A stretch of DNA of 64,000 nucleotides from CAYNEI01 sp964396185 (GTDB taxonomy: Archaea > Thermoplasmatota > SW-10-69-26), in contig CAYNEI010000007.1 in assembly GCA_964396185.1 (NCBI GenBank), positions 1-64,000 of the forward strand, written 5' to 3'. The notes beneath the pieces are model-generated. The model saw nothing but the letters and a program-made list of their open reading frames with translations. It made no database searches and was not told where the DNA came from. The position numbers and the translations under genes are program-made. Of this stretch, positions 25,622-33,943 are shown piece after piece; position 1 is the first letter of the stretch; each line of letters opens with the position of its first letter.

Positions 25622-26686
25622 CTACGCGTCAGAGCCGGCGGCCTCGACGGTCACGGTGCCCTCAGCTGGGCTGGCGGACGCGCTGCCGTCGACGTACGCG
25701 TACTCGCCGGGGTCCAGGTCCTCAGGCACCTCCCACGTCCAGTTCTCGCCCGGCGCGATGTCCGGGGAGTCCTCGAGGGTCTCGTTCTCGAAATCGATGC
25801 TGTGCGTGGCGTTGCCGAGGTTCGTCCAGGTCACGTTGGCGCCCTGGAGCGCGGTGACGTTGTCCGGTTCGAACGTCGTGGACAGGCCCAGGGTGCTCTC
25901 GTCGTGGATCTCGACCGTGACGTTCTCGCCATCGGGTGCCCCGGGGTCCTGGCTGGAGACGTTGATCTCCACCTCGTCGCTCCAGAAGTGGCGCCCGTCG
26001 TGGATGGCGTGCGCGCGACCGTGGAGCGTGCCCGTCTCATCCACGGTGAACGTGGCATTGTACGAGCCGGGCACGCCGGGGTCCTGGTAGCGCTCGGCGG
26101 TGCGATCGTAGTCGCTGGGCGAGCTGGGGTCCTCCACGCTCTCCCAGCTCCAGTGGAACGCTGTGCTGGTGGCGTTGTCCGGGAGTCCCGTGAGGCTCCA
26201 GTTCACCGTCATGTTCTCGCCGGGGGTCGCCTGGTCAGGGGCTTGGTCGATGGAGACGACCACGGGGGCCTGGCCGGCTCCGGAGTCGGTGATCTCCACC
26301 TCGACCTCCTCGGACCAGATGTGCTCGCCGTCGACGATGGCATGGGCACGGAAGTGGTACGTGCCCGCCTCGTCGAACGTGACGGTGGCCTCGAAGGTGC
26401 CCGGGCTCTGGGCCGGAGCCACCTCACCGCTGGTGTTGCCGTAGTCGCTTGGCCCGCCTGGATCTGAGACCGAGGTATCGGTCCAGTGGACCGCGGTGTG
26501 GGCCACCTCGCGCTCCTCGGAGGTGAGTTCCCAGCGCATGTCGACGGCTTCACCCGTGGCCATGTCCGGGGGTTGTTCCACCCAATCGACGTCCACGGAG
26601 CCATCCAGTGGATCGCCACCGTCCTGGATGCAGCCGGTCAGCGGAACCGTGAGCAGCAGACCAACGATCGCTAAGGTTCGTTCCAT
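25622..26686 (-). CDS. Lipoprotein with two Ig-like repeats and a copper-less cupredoxin-like domain
   Basis: 354 residues. Signal sequence MERTLAIVGLLLTVPLTGC ends in a lipobox (LTGC), so the Cys is probably lipid-anchored. Two homologous ~105-residue beta domains follow (PPDMATGEAVDMRWELTS.. and PDQATPGENMTVNWSLTG..; HFRAHAIVDGEHIWSEEVEV and HGRAHAIHDGRHFWSDEVEI). The last ~90 residues look like a plastocyanin/halocyanin fold (NVTWTNLGNATHSIDFENE, PGEYAYVDGSASASPAEGTV). The Cys and second His expected near GEYAY are absent, so copper binding is unlikely. Start set at the lipoprotein ATG; the frame upstream covers promoter sequence. Surface protein of unknown partner. Confidence 0.75.
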   Translation of the reverse strand: MERTLAIVGLLLTVPLTGCIQDGGDPLDGSVDVDWVEQPPDMATGEAVDMRWELTSEEREVAHTAVHWTDTSVSDPGGPSDYGNTSGEVAPAQSPGTFEATVTFDEAGTYHFRAHAIVDGEHIWSEEVEVEITDSGAGQAPVVVSIDQAPDQATPGENMTVNWSLTGLPDNATSTAFHWSWESVEDPSSPSDYDRTAERYQDPGVPGSYNATFTVDETGTLHGRAHAIHDGRHFWSDEVEINVSSQDPGAPDGENVTVEIHDESTLGLSTTFEPDNVTALQGANVTWTNLGNATHSIDFENETLEDSPDIAPGENWTWEVPEDLDPGEYAYVDGSASASPAEGTVTVEAAGSDA

Positions 26687-26713
26687 GGTCTCGCTACGGG
26701 GGCCACCGTGGCG

Positions 26714-26725
26714 CTCATAAAAGGT
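26714..26725 (-). promoter_or_regulatory. TATA-like element of lipoprotein gene
   Basis: Minus strand CTTTTATGAG, about 30 nt upstream of ATG 26686. Confidence 0.5.
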
Positions 26726-26768
26726 TTTGGTCCGCGGCTCGAAATGGGACGAGGCTCGGCGCGAAGCG

Positions 26769-27116
26769 CTAAGCTTGGTACTTCGAGGGGCACCCGATGA
26801 GAACCTCTTCGGCCTCGAGCACCATGCCCTGCGGTGTGAGGGCGAGCATGCCCTCCACCACGACACCTTGGTCCGGAACGACGCTGGTCGGCAGTTGCGT
26901 GGGGCTGTGCACGGTGAGCAAGGAGGTGCCGTCGGTCAAGGCGAAGGATCGGTTGGCCGGATCGACCCAGGCCACGGTGCCCTTCACCGCTGCTGGACCG
27001 GCATCGGCCTCGAGCGCGCTGGTGGGGGAGAGCGCGGCTTGGGGGCTTGCACCGGCCAGCGCGATGAGCAAGCCACCGACCAGGAAGATGCCAGCCACGA
27101 CGAAGCGCGCGTGCAC
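26769..27116 (-). CDS. ccmE: CcmE-like heme chaperone, CxxxY type
   Basis: About 115 residues. A single N-terminal membrane anchor (VVAGIFLVGGLLIALAGA) is followed by an OB-fold (VKGTVAWVDPANRSFALTDG, VVPDQGVVVEGML, MVLEAEEVL) and the motif CPSKY at the C-terminus. CcmE carries heme to apocytochrome c outside the membrane. Bacterial CcmE binds heme through the His of HxxxY; the Cys-containing CxxxY variant is known from archaea and some bacteria, and this is that variant. GTG 27116 is preferred: a TATA-like CTTCTATCCC lies ~25-28 nt upstream, while the in-frame TTG at 27131 would be too close. No other ccm gene is adjacent; a CcdA-like gene lies at 2.6 kb. Confidence 0.8.
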   Translation of the reverse strand: MHARFVVAGIFLVGGLLIALAGASPQAALSPTSALEADAGPAAVKGTVAWVDPANRSFALTDGTSLLTVHSPTQLPTSVVPDQGVVVEGMLALTPQGMVLEAEEVLIGCPSKYQA

Positions 27117-27189
27117 GGTGGCCCATGGCAAGCTGGGATAGAAGGGTTTCCGGTAACCTCATCGAACCGATCGATGGCCCGACCAGGGG

Positions 27190-28332
27190 TCAGGCGCGCT
27201 CGGAGCGCTGCTCGCCCGCGGGATCCGGGGGGAGCATGTCGATCTCGGTGAACGGCAGATCGATCACCAGCGCGATCCCGTGATCAGCCGTGATGGGCTC
27301 TGCCCGGATCGATCCGCCATGCCTCTCGACGATGGCCGCTGCCAGGGAGAGCTCCAAGCCGGGGTCCGGTGCGCTAGGCTCCCCGTCCACCTGGACCGAG
27401 AATGGTTCGAAGAGCTCAGCCTGATCGGAGACCTCGGGCCAGGGGCCGTCGTGCTCGACCACGATCTGCCAAGTCCCCCCATGGTGCTCGCAAGCGATCT
27501 CGAAGGCGATCTCCGCGCCGCCGGCCAACCGGCTAGCCCCGAGCAGTGCGTGCTCGAAGAGCTGGGTCAGCTGGGGTTCATCCCCCTCGACCACGGGCAG
27601 AGGGTAGCGCGTGATCCGGGTTCCTTCCGGGAGCCGGTGCTGGAGGCGCAAAAGGGCCTGGTCCAGGGCGGATTCAAGGCTCACGGGGCTCCGGAGGCTG
27701 GCCTGGTCCCCTCTGGCGGGATCCAGGGTGGCCAGCTCGCGCAAGCCATCGCAGATGCGCCGCGTCGAGGTGAGCCAGGAGGAGAGGTCGTCTAGGGGAG
27801 CTTGAAGACTTGGGCGGTCCTCGTCCTGGATGGCTGCGGCCAGCCTGTCCCGGTGGAGGGCCATGTGGTCGAGCCGCTCAGCGAGCTCCGGTGTGATGCG
27901 AGCGAGCAGATCTCGCTTGTCCCCGACGGCGTCGTGGGCCGTCGGCGCGGGCCTCTGGGTGGCTTGCCGGATCGAGCGCGCCAGGATGTCGGCGTCGAGT
28001 CGGCCCTTGAACAAGTAGTCTCTCGCACCGAGCTCCACGGCCTCCTGGGCCAGGCCCTCATCGTCCACGCCCGTGAGCACGATCACGGGGACATCCGGGA
28101 CCGCGTCGACGACCCTGCGTAGCGTATCCGGGCCCATGTTGTCCGGGAGGAGCAGGTCGAGCAGGATGACGTCCACGCCGCCAGCGTTCAGGCGCTCCAG
28201 TCCCTTCTCGAGCAGGCCGGCCCACTCGAGATCGAACTTGAGGGCCCCCGATTCCTGCAGGAGTTCACGTACGAGCCTGATGTAGGCTGGGTTGTCCTCG
28301 ATGAGCAGGATCTTGCGTGAGCGATCAGGCAT
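27190..28332 (-). CDS. Response-regulator receiver fused to degenerate histidine-kinase ATPase domain
   Basis: 380 residues, cytoplasmic. Residues ~6-125 are a CheY-like receiver: acidic pair in LLIEDNP, phosphoacceptor Asp in DVILLDLLLPD, Thr in VIVLTG and Lys in YLFKG. After a linker, residues ~140-225 are helical and resemble a dimerisation region, but I see no clear H-box histidine (MALHRDRLAAA is the only candidate). Residues ~230-365 follow the HATPase plan (ALLGASRLAGG as N-box equivalent, LFEPFSVQVDG, LSLAAAIVERHGGSIRAEP) with weak nucleotide motifs. A one-protein signalling module of a kind common in archaea. Probable TATA near 28402 and a GGAG 10 nt before the ATG. Confidence 0.8.
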   Translation of the reverse strand: MPDRSRKILLIEDNPAYIRLVRELLQESGALKFDLEWAGLLEKGLERLNAGGVDVILLDLLLPDNMGPDTLRRVVDAVPDVPVIVLTGVDDEGLAQEAVELGARDYLFKGRLDADILARSIRQATQRPAPTAHDAVGDKRDLLARITPELAERLDHMALHRDRLAAAIQDEDRPSLQAPLDDLSSWLTSTRRICDGLRELATLDPARGDQASLRSPVSLESALDQALLRLQHRLPEGTRITRYPLPVVEGDEPQLTQLFEHALLGASRLAGGAEIAFEIACEHHGGTWQIVVEHDGPWPEVSDQAELFEPFSVQVDGEPSAPDPGLELSLAAAIVERHGGSIRAEPITADHGIALVIDLPFTEIDMLPPDPAGEQRSERA

Positions 28333-28447
28333 CGTGCGTCTCCGCGCAGGTGGACATGGAGGTGGACCCTGCAGGTGTCCATTCCTCGGGCTCGGTTGAA
28401 AAGGCTATCGGGACCGCCCTTGGGCCGGTTCGGCGCTGGAGAACGCG

Positions 28448-30289
28448 TTAGCGGCCGTCTAGGAGCTTTCGAAGCCGGTGCTGGTGGGCGCGCAGGTTCG
28501 AGCGCATGCCTGCCAAGCGGGCCCGGTCCACCTCCCCATCGAGCCCCATCTCGTCCAGGGCGCCCAACAGGCTCTCGGTCTCCACGAGCAGCCCCTCGAG
28601 CACCCCCGGAGCCAGCTCCTCCAACGGTGCTGTGCCGAGCGCCTCCTCGGCCAGCTCGATCTCCTGGAAGCGCGGATCCTCCTGCTCCATCCTCGCTGGG
28701 GTGGCAGCCGGCTCGGGTGCACCGGCTGACGGGTCCCCCTCACGAGCGTCGTCCTCTCCTTGTGGTGGCTGGCCGCCCTCCGGCTCGCGGGGGGCGTTTG
28801 AGGCGGGTGGTGAGCGGTCTCGAACGACCTGGATGCTTGAGCCTCCGTGCCGGGTCATGCGTGGCCGGATCTCGCAGAAGAGCGGGACCGCGATGGAGGG
28901 CTCGCTGACCAGGGCCGTGCCGACCTGGAGGGCCTGGATCTCGTCCTCGATCCCGGGTGGCAGCCCCTCGACGCTGGAGCTGATGGCCTTGAGGTCGTTG
29001 GCGTTGGTGACCTTCAGGATGATCTGGGTGTTGCACTGGCTGAGCACGTTCTTGTCCACCTTGGCCGGTCGCTGGCTCACCACCGCCAGGCCCATGCCGA
29101 ACTTGCGTCCCTCGCTGGCGACCTGGCGGATGATCTCCCCGCTCATGGCCTTGGTCAGGTGGCGCTCGGGACAGTAGTTGTGCGCCTCCTCGAGCACGAA
29201 GAGATGGGGGGCGATGAGCCCGACCTTGCGGGCCTCGAAGAGGTCAGAGGCGACGCGGGCGACCACGAGCTGCTGCACGTGGGGGGCCAAGCCCTTGAGG
29301 TTCAGGATGGTGGCCTGCTGGGCTTCGACCAGGGCCGTGATGGGGGTGGGGTCGTTGGAGAGAAGGCCCAAGTCGCGCAGATCCTCCAGCGCGTGGAGCA
29401 CGGGCCACTTGCTCGAGCCGGACTGCTGCTCGACGCTCTCGATGATGTCGTCGAGGGTGTAGCTGCCCACCTCTTTGAGCTCGCGCACGGACTGGTGGAG
29501 CACCCCAGTCTGGGCGGCCGTCAAGCCCCCCTCCAGCAGCTCGGCGATCTCCCGGGCGCTTAGCTCCCGGCCATCCAGGCGGAACGGCAACGCCTCGGGC
29601 ACAGCATCCGTGTCCATGGCGTACTCGACGACGCGGTCCGCGAAGCTCTTGGGGCGCACCTTGAACCGCTTCATCAGCGGCAGCTCGTGCTCCGCGCTGT
29701 TCGGGGCCGCCAGCGAGGCGTGCTCGCCGTGGGGATCGATGACCACGATGGGCACCTCGTGCTTGAGCAGCTCCTCCATGAGCACGCCCAACGCATACGA
29801 CTTCCCCGCGCCGGTCTTGGCCAAGATCGAGCAGTGTTTCTGCACGAGCGCGTTCATGTCCAAATGCACCGGCAAGTCCAGGCCTCGGAGCAGACCCAGA
29901 TAGGCGCCCCGGTCGTCCAGGTTGAGCGCCGAGCGCACCAGGCCCGGCTGGGCGTGCAAGACCGGGATGCCTGGCCGCGGGGGGGTCGAGGGGAGCTCGA
30001 GGCGCCCGCGGTTGTTGCGGCGACCGATGATCTTGGCGGTCCCCACGAGCTGGTCCCCCTCCTGGTCCCCCGTGCGCACCACCTCGCGCTCCACCGTGGT
30101 GACCTGGGAGAGGAAGCGCTCCCCGTCGTGCTCGAAGCTCACGTACGAGGTCGCCGTGATCGTGGGATCGGTCACGATGAACTGGAACCGATGGGTCGTG
30201 ACATCGCCGAAGAGCTTGCCGACCGCGCCATCCACGACGTCCCCGCCATCCTCAGGACCGCCGTTGGCCTGGGCGCTGCTACTCATCAT
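28448..30289 (-). CDS. herA: HerA-type bipolar DNA helicase/translocase ATPase
   Basis: 613 residues. HerA forms a hexameric ring that translocates on DNA and normally works with NurA, Mre11 and Rad50 in end resection. Seen: N-terminal HAS-barrel-like region (~residues 30-130), Walker A in SILAKTGAGKSYALGVLMEE (~residue 155), IDPHGEHASL, Walker B HLFVLEEAHNYCPE, sensor/arginine region RQVASEGRKFGMGLAVVSQR, and QCNTQIILKVTNANDLK. The C-terminal ~140 residues are an acidic, low-complexity extension (PREPEGGQPPQGEDDAREGD) ending in helices, longer than in typical HerA. No nurA, rad50 or mre11 lies nearby. The start is either of two consecutive ATGs (30289 or 30286), with a TATA-like CTTATCC about 28 nt upstream. 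Confidence 0.9.
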   Translation of the reverse strand: MMSSSAQANGGPEDGGDVVDGAVGKLFGDVTTHRFQFIVTDPTITATSYVSFEHDGERFLSQVTTVEREVVRTGDQEGDQLVGTAKIIGRRNNRGRLELPSTPPRPGIPVLHAQPGLVRSALNLDDRGAYLGLLRGLDLPVHLDMNALVQKHCSILAKTGAGKSYALGVLMEELLKHEVPIVVIDPHGEHASLAAPNSAEHELPLMKRFKVRPKSFADRVVEYAMDTDAVPEALPFRLDGRELSAREIAELLEGGLTAAQTGVLHQSVRELKEVGSYTLDDIIESVEQQSGSSKWPVLHALEDLRDLGLLSNDPTPITALVEAQQATILNLKGLAPHVQQLVVARVASDLFEARKVGLIAPHLFVLEEAHNYCPERHLTKAMSGEIIRQVASEGRKFGMGLAVVSQRPAKVDKNVLSQCNTQIILKVTNANDLKAISSSVEGLPPGIEDEIQALQVGTALVSEPSIAVPLFCEIRPRMTRHGGSSIQVVRDRSPPASNAPREPEGGQPPQGEDDAREGDPSAGAPEPAATPARMEQEDPRFQEIELAEEALGTAPLEELAPGVLEGLLVETESLLGALDEMGLDGEVDRARLAGMRSNLRAHQHRLRKLLDGR

Positions 30290-30354
30290 CGAGCATGAGG
30301 GGGCGTGTGGCGGATAAGGGTTTCAGGTCGGACCGTCGATTCCCGAGGCCTAAC

Positions 30355-30690
30355 AACGATCAACACGGAGGCGCCGATGCACCGCCGTTCGGGGTGCAGC
30401 GGGCGCCCGAGCTTGCTCGGGCAGGCGGAGACGCGGAGGGAACGGAGATCGAGAAGGAGCCCAGTAGCTGATCACTCGAAGAGACGTGAAGGGCGTCGAA
30501 CGGGTCTAGCGGTCGCTCCCAGGTTGGCTCAGGCCATCCGTGGAGCCTTGAATCAGCCATTCTCTTCCTGTGCCTACCCTCGGTCTTGTTGACCACCGGC
30601 TACTCCTCCTCACCTAGCTTAGATCCTCCCCCGTCCGTTCCCCCGTGTCTCCGTGCCTCGATGTTGAAGGTTGTGTCCGTGTCGTTACCC
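30355..30690. repeat. Degenerate inverted-arm intergenic repeat region, copy F, with perfect hairpin
   Basis: The 470 bp between herA and mfnA hold no gene. Left arm 30423-30448 (AGGCGGAGACGCGGAGGGAA) and right arm 30632-30660 (reverse complement GAGGCACGGAGACACGGGGG) pair imperfectly over ~26 bp. Outer TCAACACGGAGG (30360-30371) pairs with the segment around 30655-30667. A perfect 18-nt palindrome GCCCGAGCTTGCTCGGGC sits at 30405-30422 beside the left arm. The spacer 30455-30630 shows no recognisable feature. Confidence 0.75.
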
Positions 30691-30727
30691 TCGCGCTCCT
30701 CCTTCCCCTCGCGTCCCTAGGGGGAAC

Positions 30728-30737
30728 ACTTTAAATG
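30728..30737 (+). promoter_or_regulatory. TATA box of mfnA-dph2
   Basis: ACTTTAAATG centred ~28 nt upstream of ATG 30761; leaderless. Confidence 0.7.
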
Positions 30738-30760
30738 AACGGAGGCTACGTGGGCGCTTG

Positions 30761-31924
30761 ATGGACCTCCCCGCGCAGGGTGCTGCTGAGGAGGAGCTGG
30801 CCCAACGCCTCATGCAGGCTCGAGGCAAGGACACCCCGTTCCTCTCAGGCCACGTGATCGGTTCCATGTGCACGGCACCGCATCCAGCCGGCCTGGAGGC
30901 TTGGCGGCTCTTCGCTGATACGAACCTCGGCGACCCCTTGATCAACCCAGGCGCTGCGGAGCTGGCCGACGAGGTCGTCGCCATGCTCGCTGGCTTGCTC
31001 GGAGGCGGTCCGGAGAGTGGCGGGCTCTTCCTCTCCGGTGGCACCGAGGCCAACATCGTCGCCGCGCGCCTGGCCCGGGACACCACGCAACGCACCGAGA
31101 TCGTGCTGCCTGCCACCGCGCACTTCAGCTTCCACAAAGCCGCTCACGCCCTGGAGATGGAGGTCACCACCCTGCCGCTCACGGACACCTTCGAGGTGGA
31201 TGTGGAGGCCGCCAAGGAAGCCATCGGCCCCCAGAGTGCCTGCGTCGTCGGGGTTGCCGGGAACACGGAGTTCGGTGCCGTCGACGACATCCAGGCCATC
31301 GCAGAGATCGGTGAGGACCACGGCGCCTGGGTCCACGTCGACGCCGCCTACGGCGGCCTCGTGCTCCCCTTCCTCGAAGACCCTCTCCCCTTCGGGCTCG
31401 ACGTCCATGGCGTGGACAGCGTCACCGTGGACCCGCACAAGATGGGACGCGCGCCCATCCCCGCAGGCGCGCTGGTCGTGGCCGACGAGGCAACCCTCCA
31501 AGCCGGCGCCATCGAGACACCCTACGTCTCCACCGAGCGCCAAGCCGGGTTGCTCTCCAGCCGGCCAGGGGCAGCCGCTGCCGGTGCGTGGGCCGCGCTC
31601 AACGCTCTGGGCCGCAAGGGGCTGACCACCCAGGCAGAGGGCTCGGTCTACCTCGCGAAGTGGCTCGCACGCACGCTGACCGAGAAAGGGCTCACGCTGG
31701 CCCGAGACCCACCGGGGCTGGGTATCGTGGCCATCGAGGCCGAGAACAACGAGCGCGTGCGCGCCCGGCTGGCTGAGCGGGGCTGGATCGTCTCGCTTAC
31801 CACCATCGTGCCCGGCATCCGCGTGGTCTGCATGCCGCACGTGACCGCCGAGCACCTGACCACGTTCAGTCGCGTGCTCCCCAGGATCCTGGAGGGTGAA
31901 GATGGTCGGCTCCTACACGCTTGA
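30761..31924 (+). CDS. mfnA: MfnA-type PLP-dependent tyrosine/aspartate decarboxylase
   Basis: 387 residues, group II decarboxylase. In methanogens MfnA makes tyramine for methanofuran. In other archaea the same family acts as aspartate 1-decarboxylase, supplying beta-alanine for coenzyme A; the latter role is likelier here but is inference. Seen: substrate/PLP region FLSGGTEANIVAARLARD, the His of the cofactor-stacking region in ATAHFSFHKAAHAL, HVDAAYGGLVLPF (Asp to PLP nitrogen), and the Schiff-base lysine in VDPHKMGRAPIPAGAL. ATG 30761 fits the TATA spacing. The last 23 nt overlap dph2, so the two are cotranscribed. Confidence 0.88.
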   Translation: MDLPAQGAAEEELAQRLMQARGKDTPFLSGHVIGSMCTAPHPAGLEAWRLFADTNLGDPLINPGAAELADEVVAMLAGLLGGGPESGGLFLSGGTEANIVAARLARDTTQRTEIVLPATAHFSFHKAAHALEMEVTTLPLTDTFEVDVEAAKEAIGPQSACVVGVAGNTEFGAVDDIQAIAEIGEDHGAWVHVDAAYGGLVLPFLEDPLPFGLDVHGVDSVTVDPHKMGRAPIPAGALVVADEATLQAGAIETPYVSTERQAGLLSSRPGAAAAGAWAALNALGRKGLTTQAEGSVYLAKWLARTLTEKGLTLARDPPGLGIVAIEAENNERVRARLAERGWIVSLTTIVPGIRVVCMPHVTAEHLTTFSRVLPRILEGEDGRLLHA

Positions 31925-33011
31925 ACGGCTCAACGAGAACCACGAGATCGAGCTCGACAAGATTCTCGAGACCATCGAGGAGCTCGAGCCCCAGCTCGTG
32001 GGCCTCCAGCTTCCAGACGGCATCCGCGACTACGCGCCGGCCATCTCGGCCTGGATCGAGGAGGAGACAGGCGTGGGCACGGTCATCAGCGGCGACCCCA
32101 GCTTCGGGGCCTGCGATCTCGACCTGGATCTCGCCCGCGTGGGCGTGGATCTCTTGGTCCACTTCGGTCACAGCCCCATGCCGTCTCTCGGGGAGATCGA
32201 CGAGTTCCCGGTGCTCTTCATCCCGACCTTCCACAAGTCCAGCGTCGAGCCCGTGGTGCGCAAGGCAGCCGCCGAGCTCCAGGGCAAAGTCGTCGGCCTG
32301 CTCACCACCGCCCAGCACGCCAAGCGCTTAGACGAGGTGCGCGACGTCCTGGCCGATGAGGGCGTCGAGTCTAGGGTCGGGTTCGGGGACAACCGGGTCA
32401 TCAACCCCGGGCAGCTGCTCGGCTGCAACTTCACGGCTGCACGCACCATCGCGCCCGAGATCGAAGCCTTCCTCTACATCGGGTCCGGTGATTTCCACCC
32501 CATCGCAGCCGCCTGGGGCCTAGGCGAGATCCCCCTTTACGTGGCTGATCCGATGACCACCGAGGTCCGCCGGGTAGATGACCGCATCGAGGCGCTGATG
32601 CGCCAACGCCACGCCGCCATCGCGCGCGCCCAGGAGGCGCGCAGCTTCGCCATCCTCATCGGGACCCGCGTGGGCCAGATGCGCATGAAGTACGCCCAAG
32701 GCCTGGCCAAGCTTTGCCGCCGGCATGGTAAGCAAGCTTACCTGGTCGCCTTGGACTACTTCACCCCGGACGCGCTGGCCAGCTTCCGCCACGTGGACGC
32801 CTGGGTCAACACAGGCTGCCCGCGCATCACCACGGATGACTACGCGCGCTACGACAACCCCATGCTCACCCCGCAAGAGCTGGAGATCGTGCTCGGCCAG
32901 CGCTCCTGGGAGGACTACATCTTCGACGAGTTCAAGGGCACCAAGCCCGCGCCCCACCACGACCCCGCGGCCGTGGAGCTCGAGGGACCCGTCGTTGGGT
33001 CCGATGAGTAG
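31902..33011 (+). CDS. dph2: Diphthamide biosynthesis radical-SAM-like enzyme Dph2
   Basis: 369 residues. Archaeal Dph2 is a homodimer that transfers the 3-amino-3-carboxypropyl group of SAM to the conserved His of elongation factor 2, the first step of diphthamide synthesis, using an unusual 4Fe-4S cluster. Seen: VGLQLPDGIRDYAP at the N-terminus and three widely spaced cysteines in SFGACDLD, QLLGCNFTA and VNTGCPRI, the characteristic cluster ligands. ATG 31902 is chosen over GTG 31896 because GGAGG (31891-31895) lies 6 nt upstream of it. It overlaps the end of mfnA. The C-terminus is a ~25-residue acidic/proline tail. Confidence 0.93.
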   Translation: MVGSYTLERLNENHEIELDKILETIEELEPQLVGLQLPDGIRDYAPAISAWIEEETGVGTVISGDPSFGACDLDLDLARVGVDLLVHFGHSPMPSLGEIDEFPVLFIPTFHKSSVEPVVRKAAAELQGKVVGLLTTAQHAKRLDEVRDVLADEGVESRVGFGDNRVINPGQLLGCNFTAARTIAPEIEAFLYIGSGDFHPIAAAWGLGEIPLYVADPMTTEVRRVDDRIEALMRQRHAAIARAQEARSFAILIGTRVGQMRMKYAQGLAKLCRRHGKQAYLVALDYFTPDALASFRHVDAWVNTGCPRITTDDYARYDNPMLTPQELEIVLGQRSWEDYIFDEFKGTKPAPHHDPAAVELEGPVVGSDE

Positions 33012-33056
33012 GTTCGGCCACCAAGGTTCTTACCAGAGCCCGTCCGATTCGGTCCC

Positions 33057-33884
33057 ATGATCACGCTCACGACGGACTTCGGGGATAGCCCCTACGTGGG
33101 GGCCGTTCGGGGAGCGATCAAGTCGATCCACCCAGAGGCCGACGTGCTCGACATCACGCATGGCGTCCCGCCGCACGACATCCAGGCTGGTGCCTTCGCT
33201 CTCTTCAGCGCTGTGCCGTATCACCCGCCAGGCGCCGTGCACGTGGTCGTGGTGGACCCAGGTGTGGGCACGGATCGCCGAGGCATCGCCATCGAGGCCG
33301 GTGGCCAGTTGCTCGTCGGCCCGGACAACGGCGTGCTCATGCCAGCCGCGCGCCGGCTTGGCATCGAGGCCATCGTCGAGCTCACCCAGGACAAGTACTT
33401 CCACGAGGAGATCTCCAGGACGTTCCATGGACGCGACATCTTCGCGCCCGTGGCTGCGCATCTGGACCTGGGCGTGGCGATCGCGGAGCTGGGTCGCGAG
33501 CTCCACGAGGATGAGATCGTGGACCTGGACTTCGGGGAACCGTTCATCCACGACGGCGTCTGGACCGCCTCGGCGATCAACGTGGACCGGTTCGGGAACG
33601 TGACCACCAACCTGCCTGGCGCCCAGGTCCTCGACGCCTCCGAGTTCGGCGCGACCGCTATCGTCGAGGTCAACCGGTTGCGTTTCGACGTCAGCCTCCA
33701 CCGCACTTACGGGGAGGCGCCTGAGGGCGAACCGGTCCTGGTCGTGGGCTCAGCCGGCTTCGCCGAGCTCTCGCTGCGCGAGGAGAGCTTCGCGGATGCC
33801 TTCGGCGTCGAGCCAGGCGACGAGCTCGAGGTGCAGTTCCTCCCCCGCGAGATGCCAGAAGAGGTCACCGGCGAGGACGAGTAG
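33057..33884 (+). CDS. SAM hydrolase / SAM hydroxide adenosyltransferase (DUF62)
   Basis: 275 residues. The family splits S-adenosylmethionine into adenosine and methionine using water or hydroxide. Seen: ITLTTDFGDSPYVGAVRGAI at the N-terminus with the conserved Asp, ITHGVPPHDIQAGAF, VVVDPGVGTDRRGIA, LVGPDNGVL, FHGRDIFAPVAAHL and NVDRFGNVTTNL, all family signatures, followed by a C-terminal beta-barrel. Length matches the family. ATG 33057, with a weak TATA-like GGTTCTTACC ~28 nt upstream; spacing of 45 bp from dph2. Confidence 0.92.
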   Translation: MITLTTDFGDSPYVGAVRGAIKSIHPEADVLDITHGVPPHDIQAGAFALFSAVPYHPPGAVHVVVVDPGVGTDRRGIAIEAGGQLLVGPDNGVLMPAARRLGIEAIVELTQDKYFHEEISRTFHGRDIFAPVAAHLDLGVAIAELGRELHEDEIVDLDFGEPFIHDGVWTASAINVDRFGNVTTNLPGAQVLDASEFGATAIVEVNRLRFDVSLHRTYGEAPEGEPVLVVGSAGFAELSLREESFADAFGVEPGDELEVQFLPREMPEEVTGEDE

Positions 33885-33943
33885 GTCGGCCAAGCCAATC
33901 TGGAACGACCGCAGGCTTTTGTCTTGGTCCCCGTTCCCCCTGC

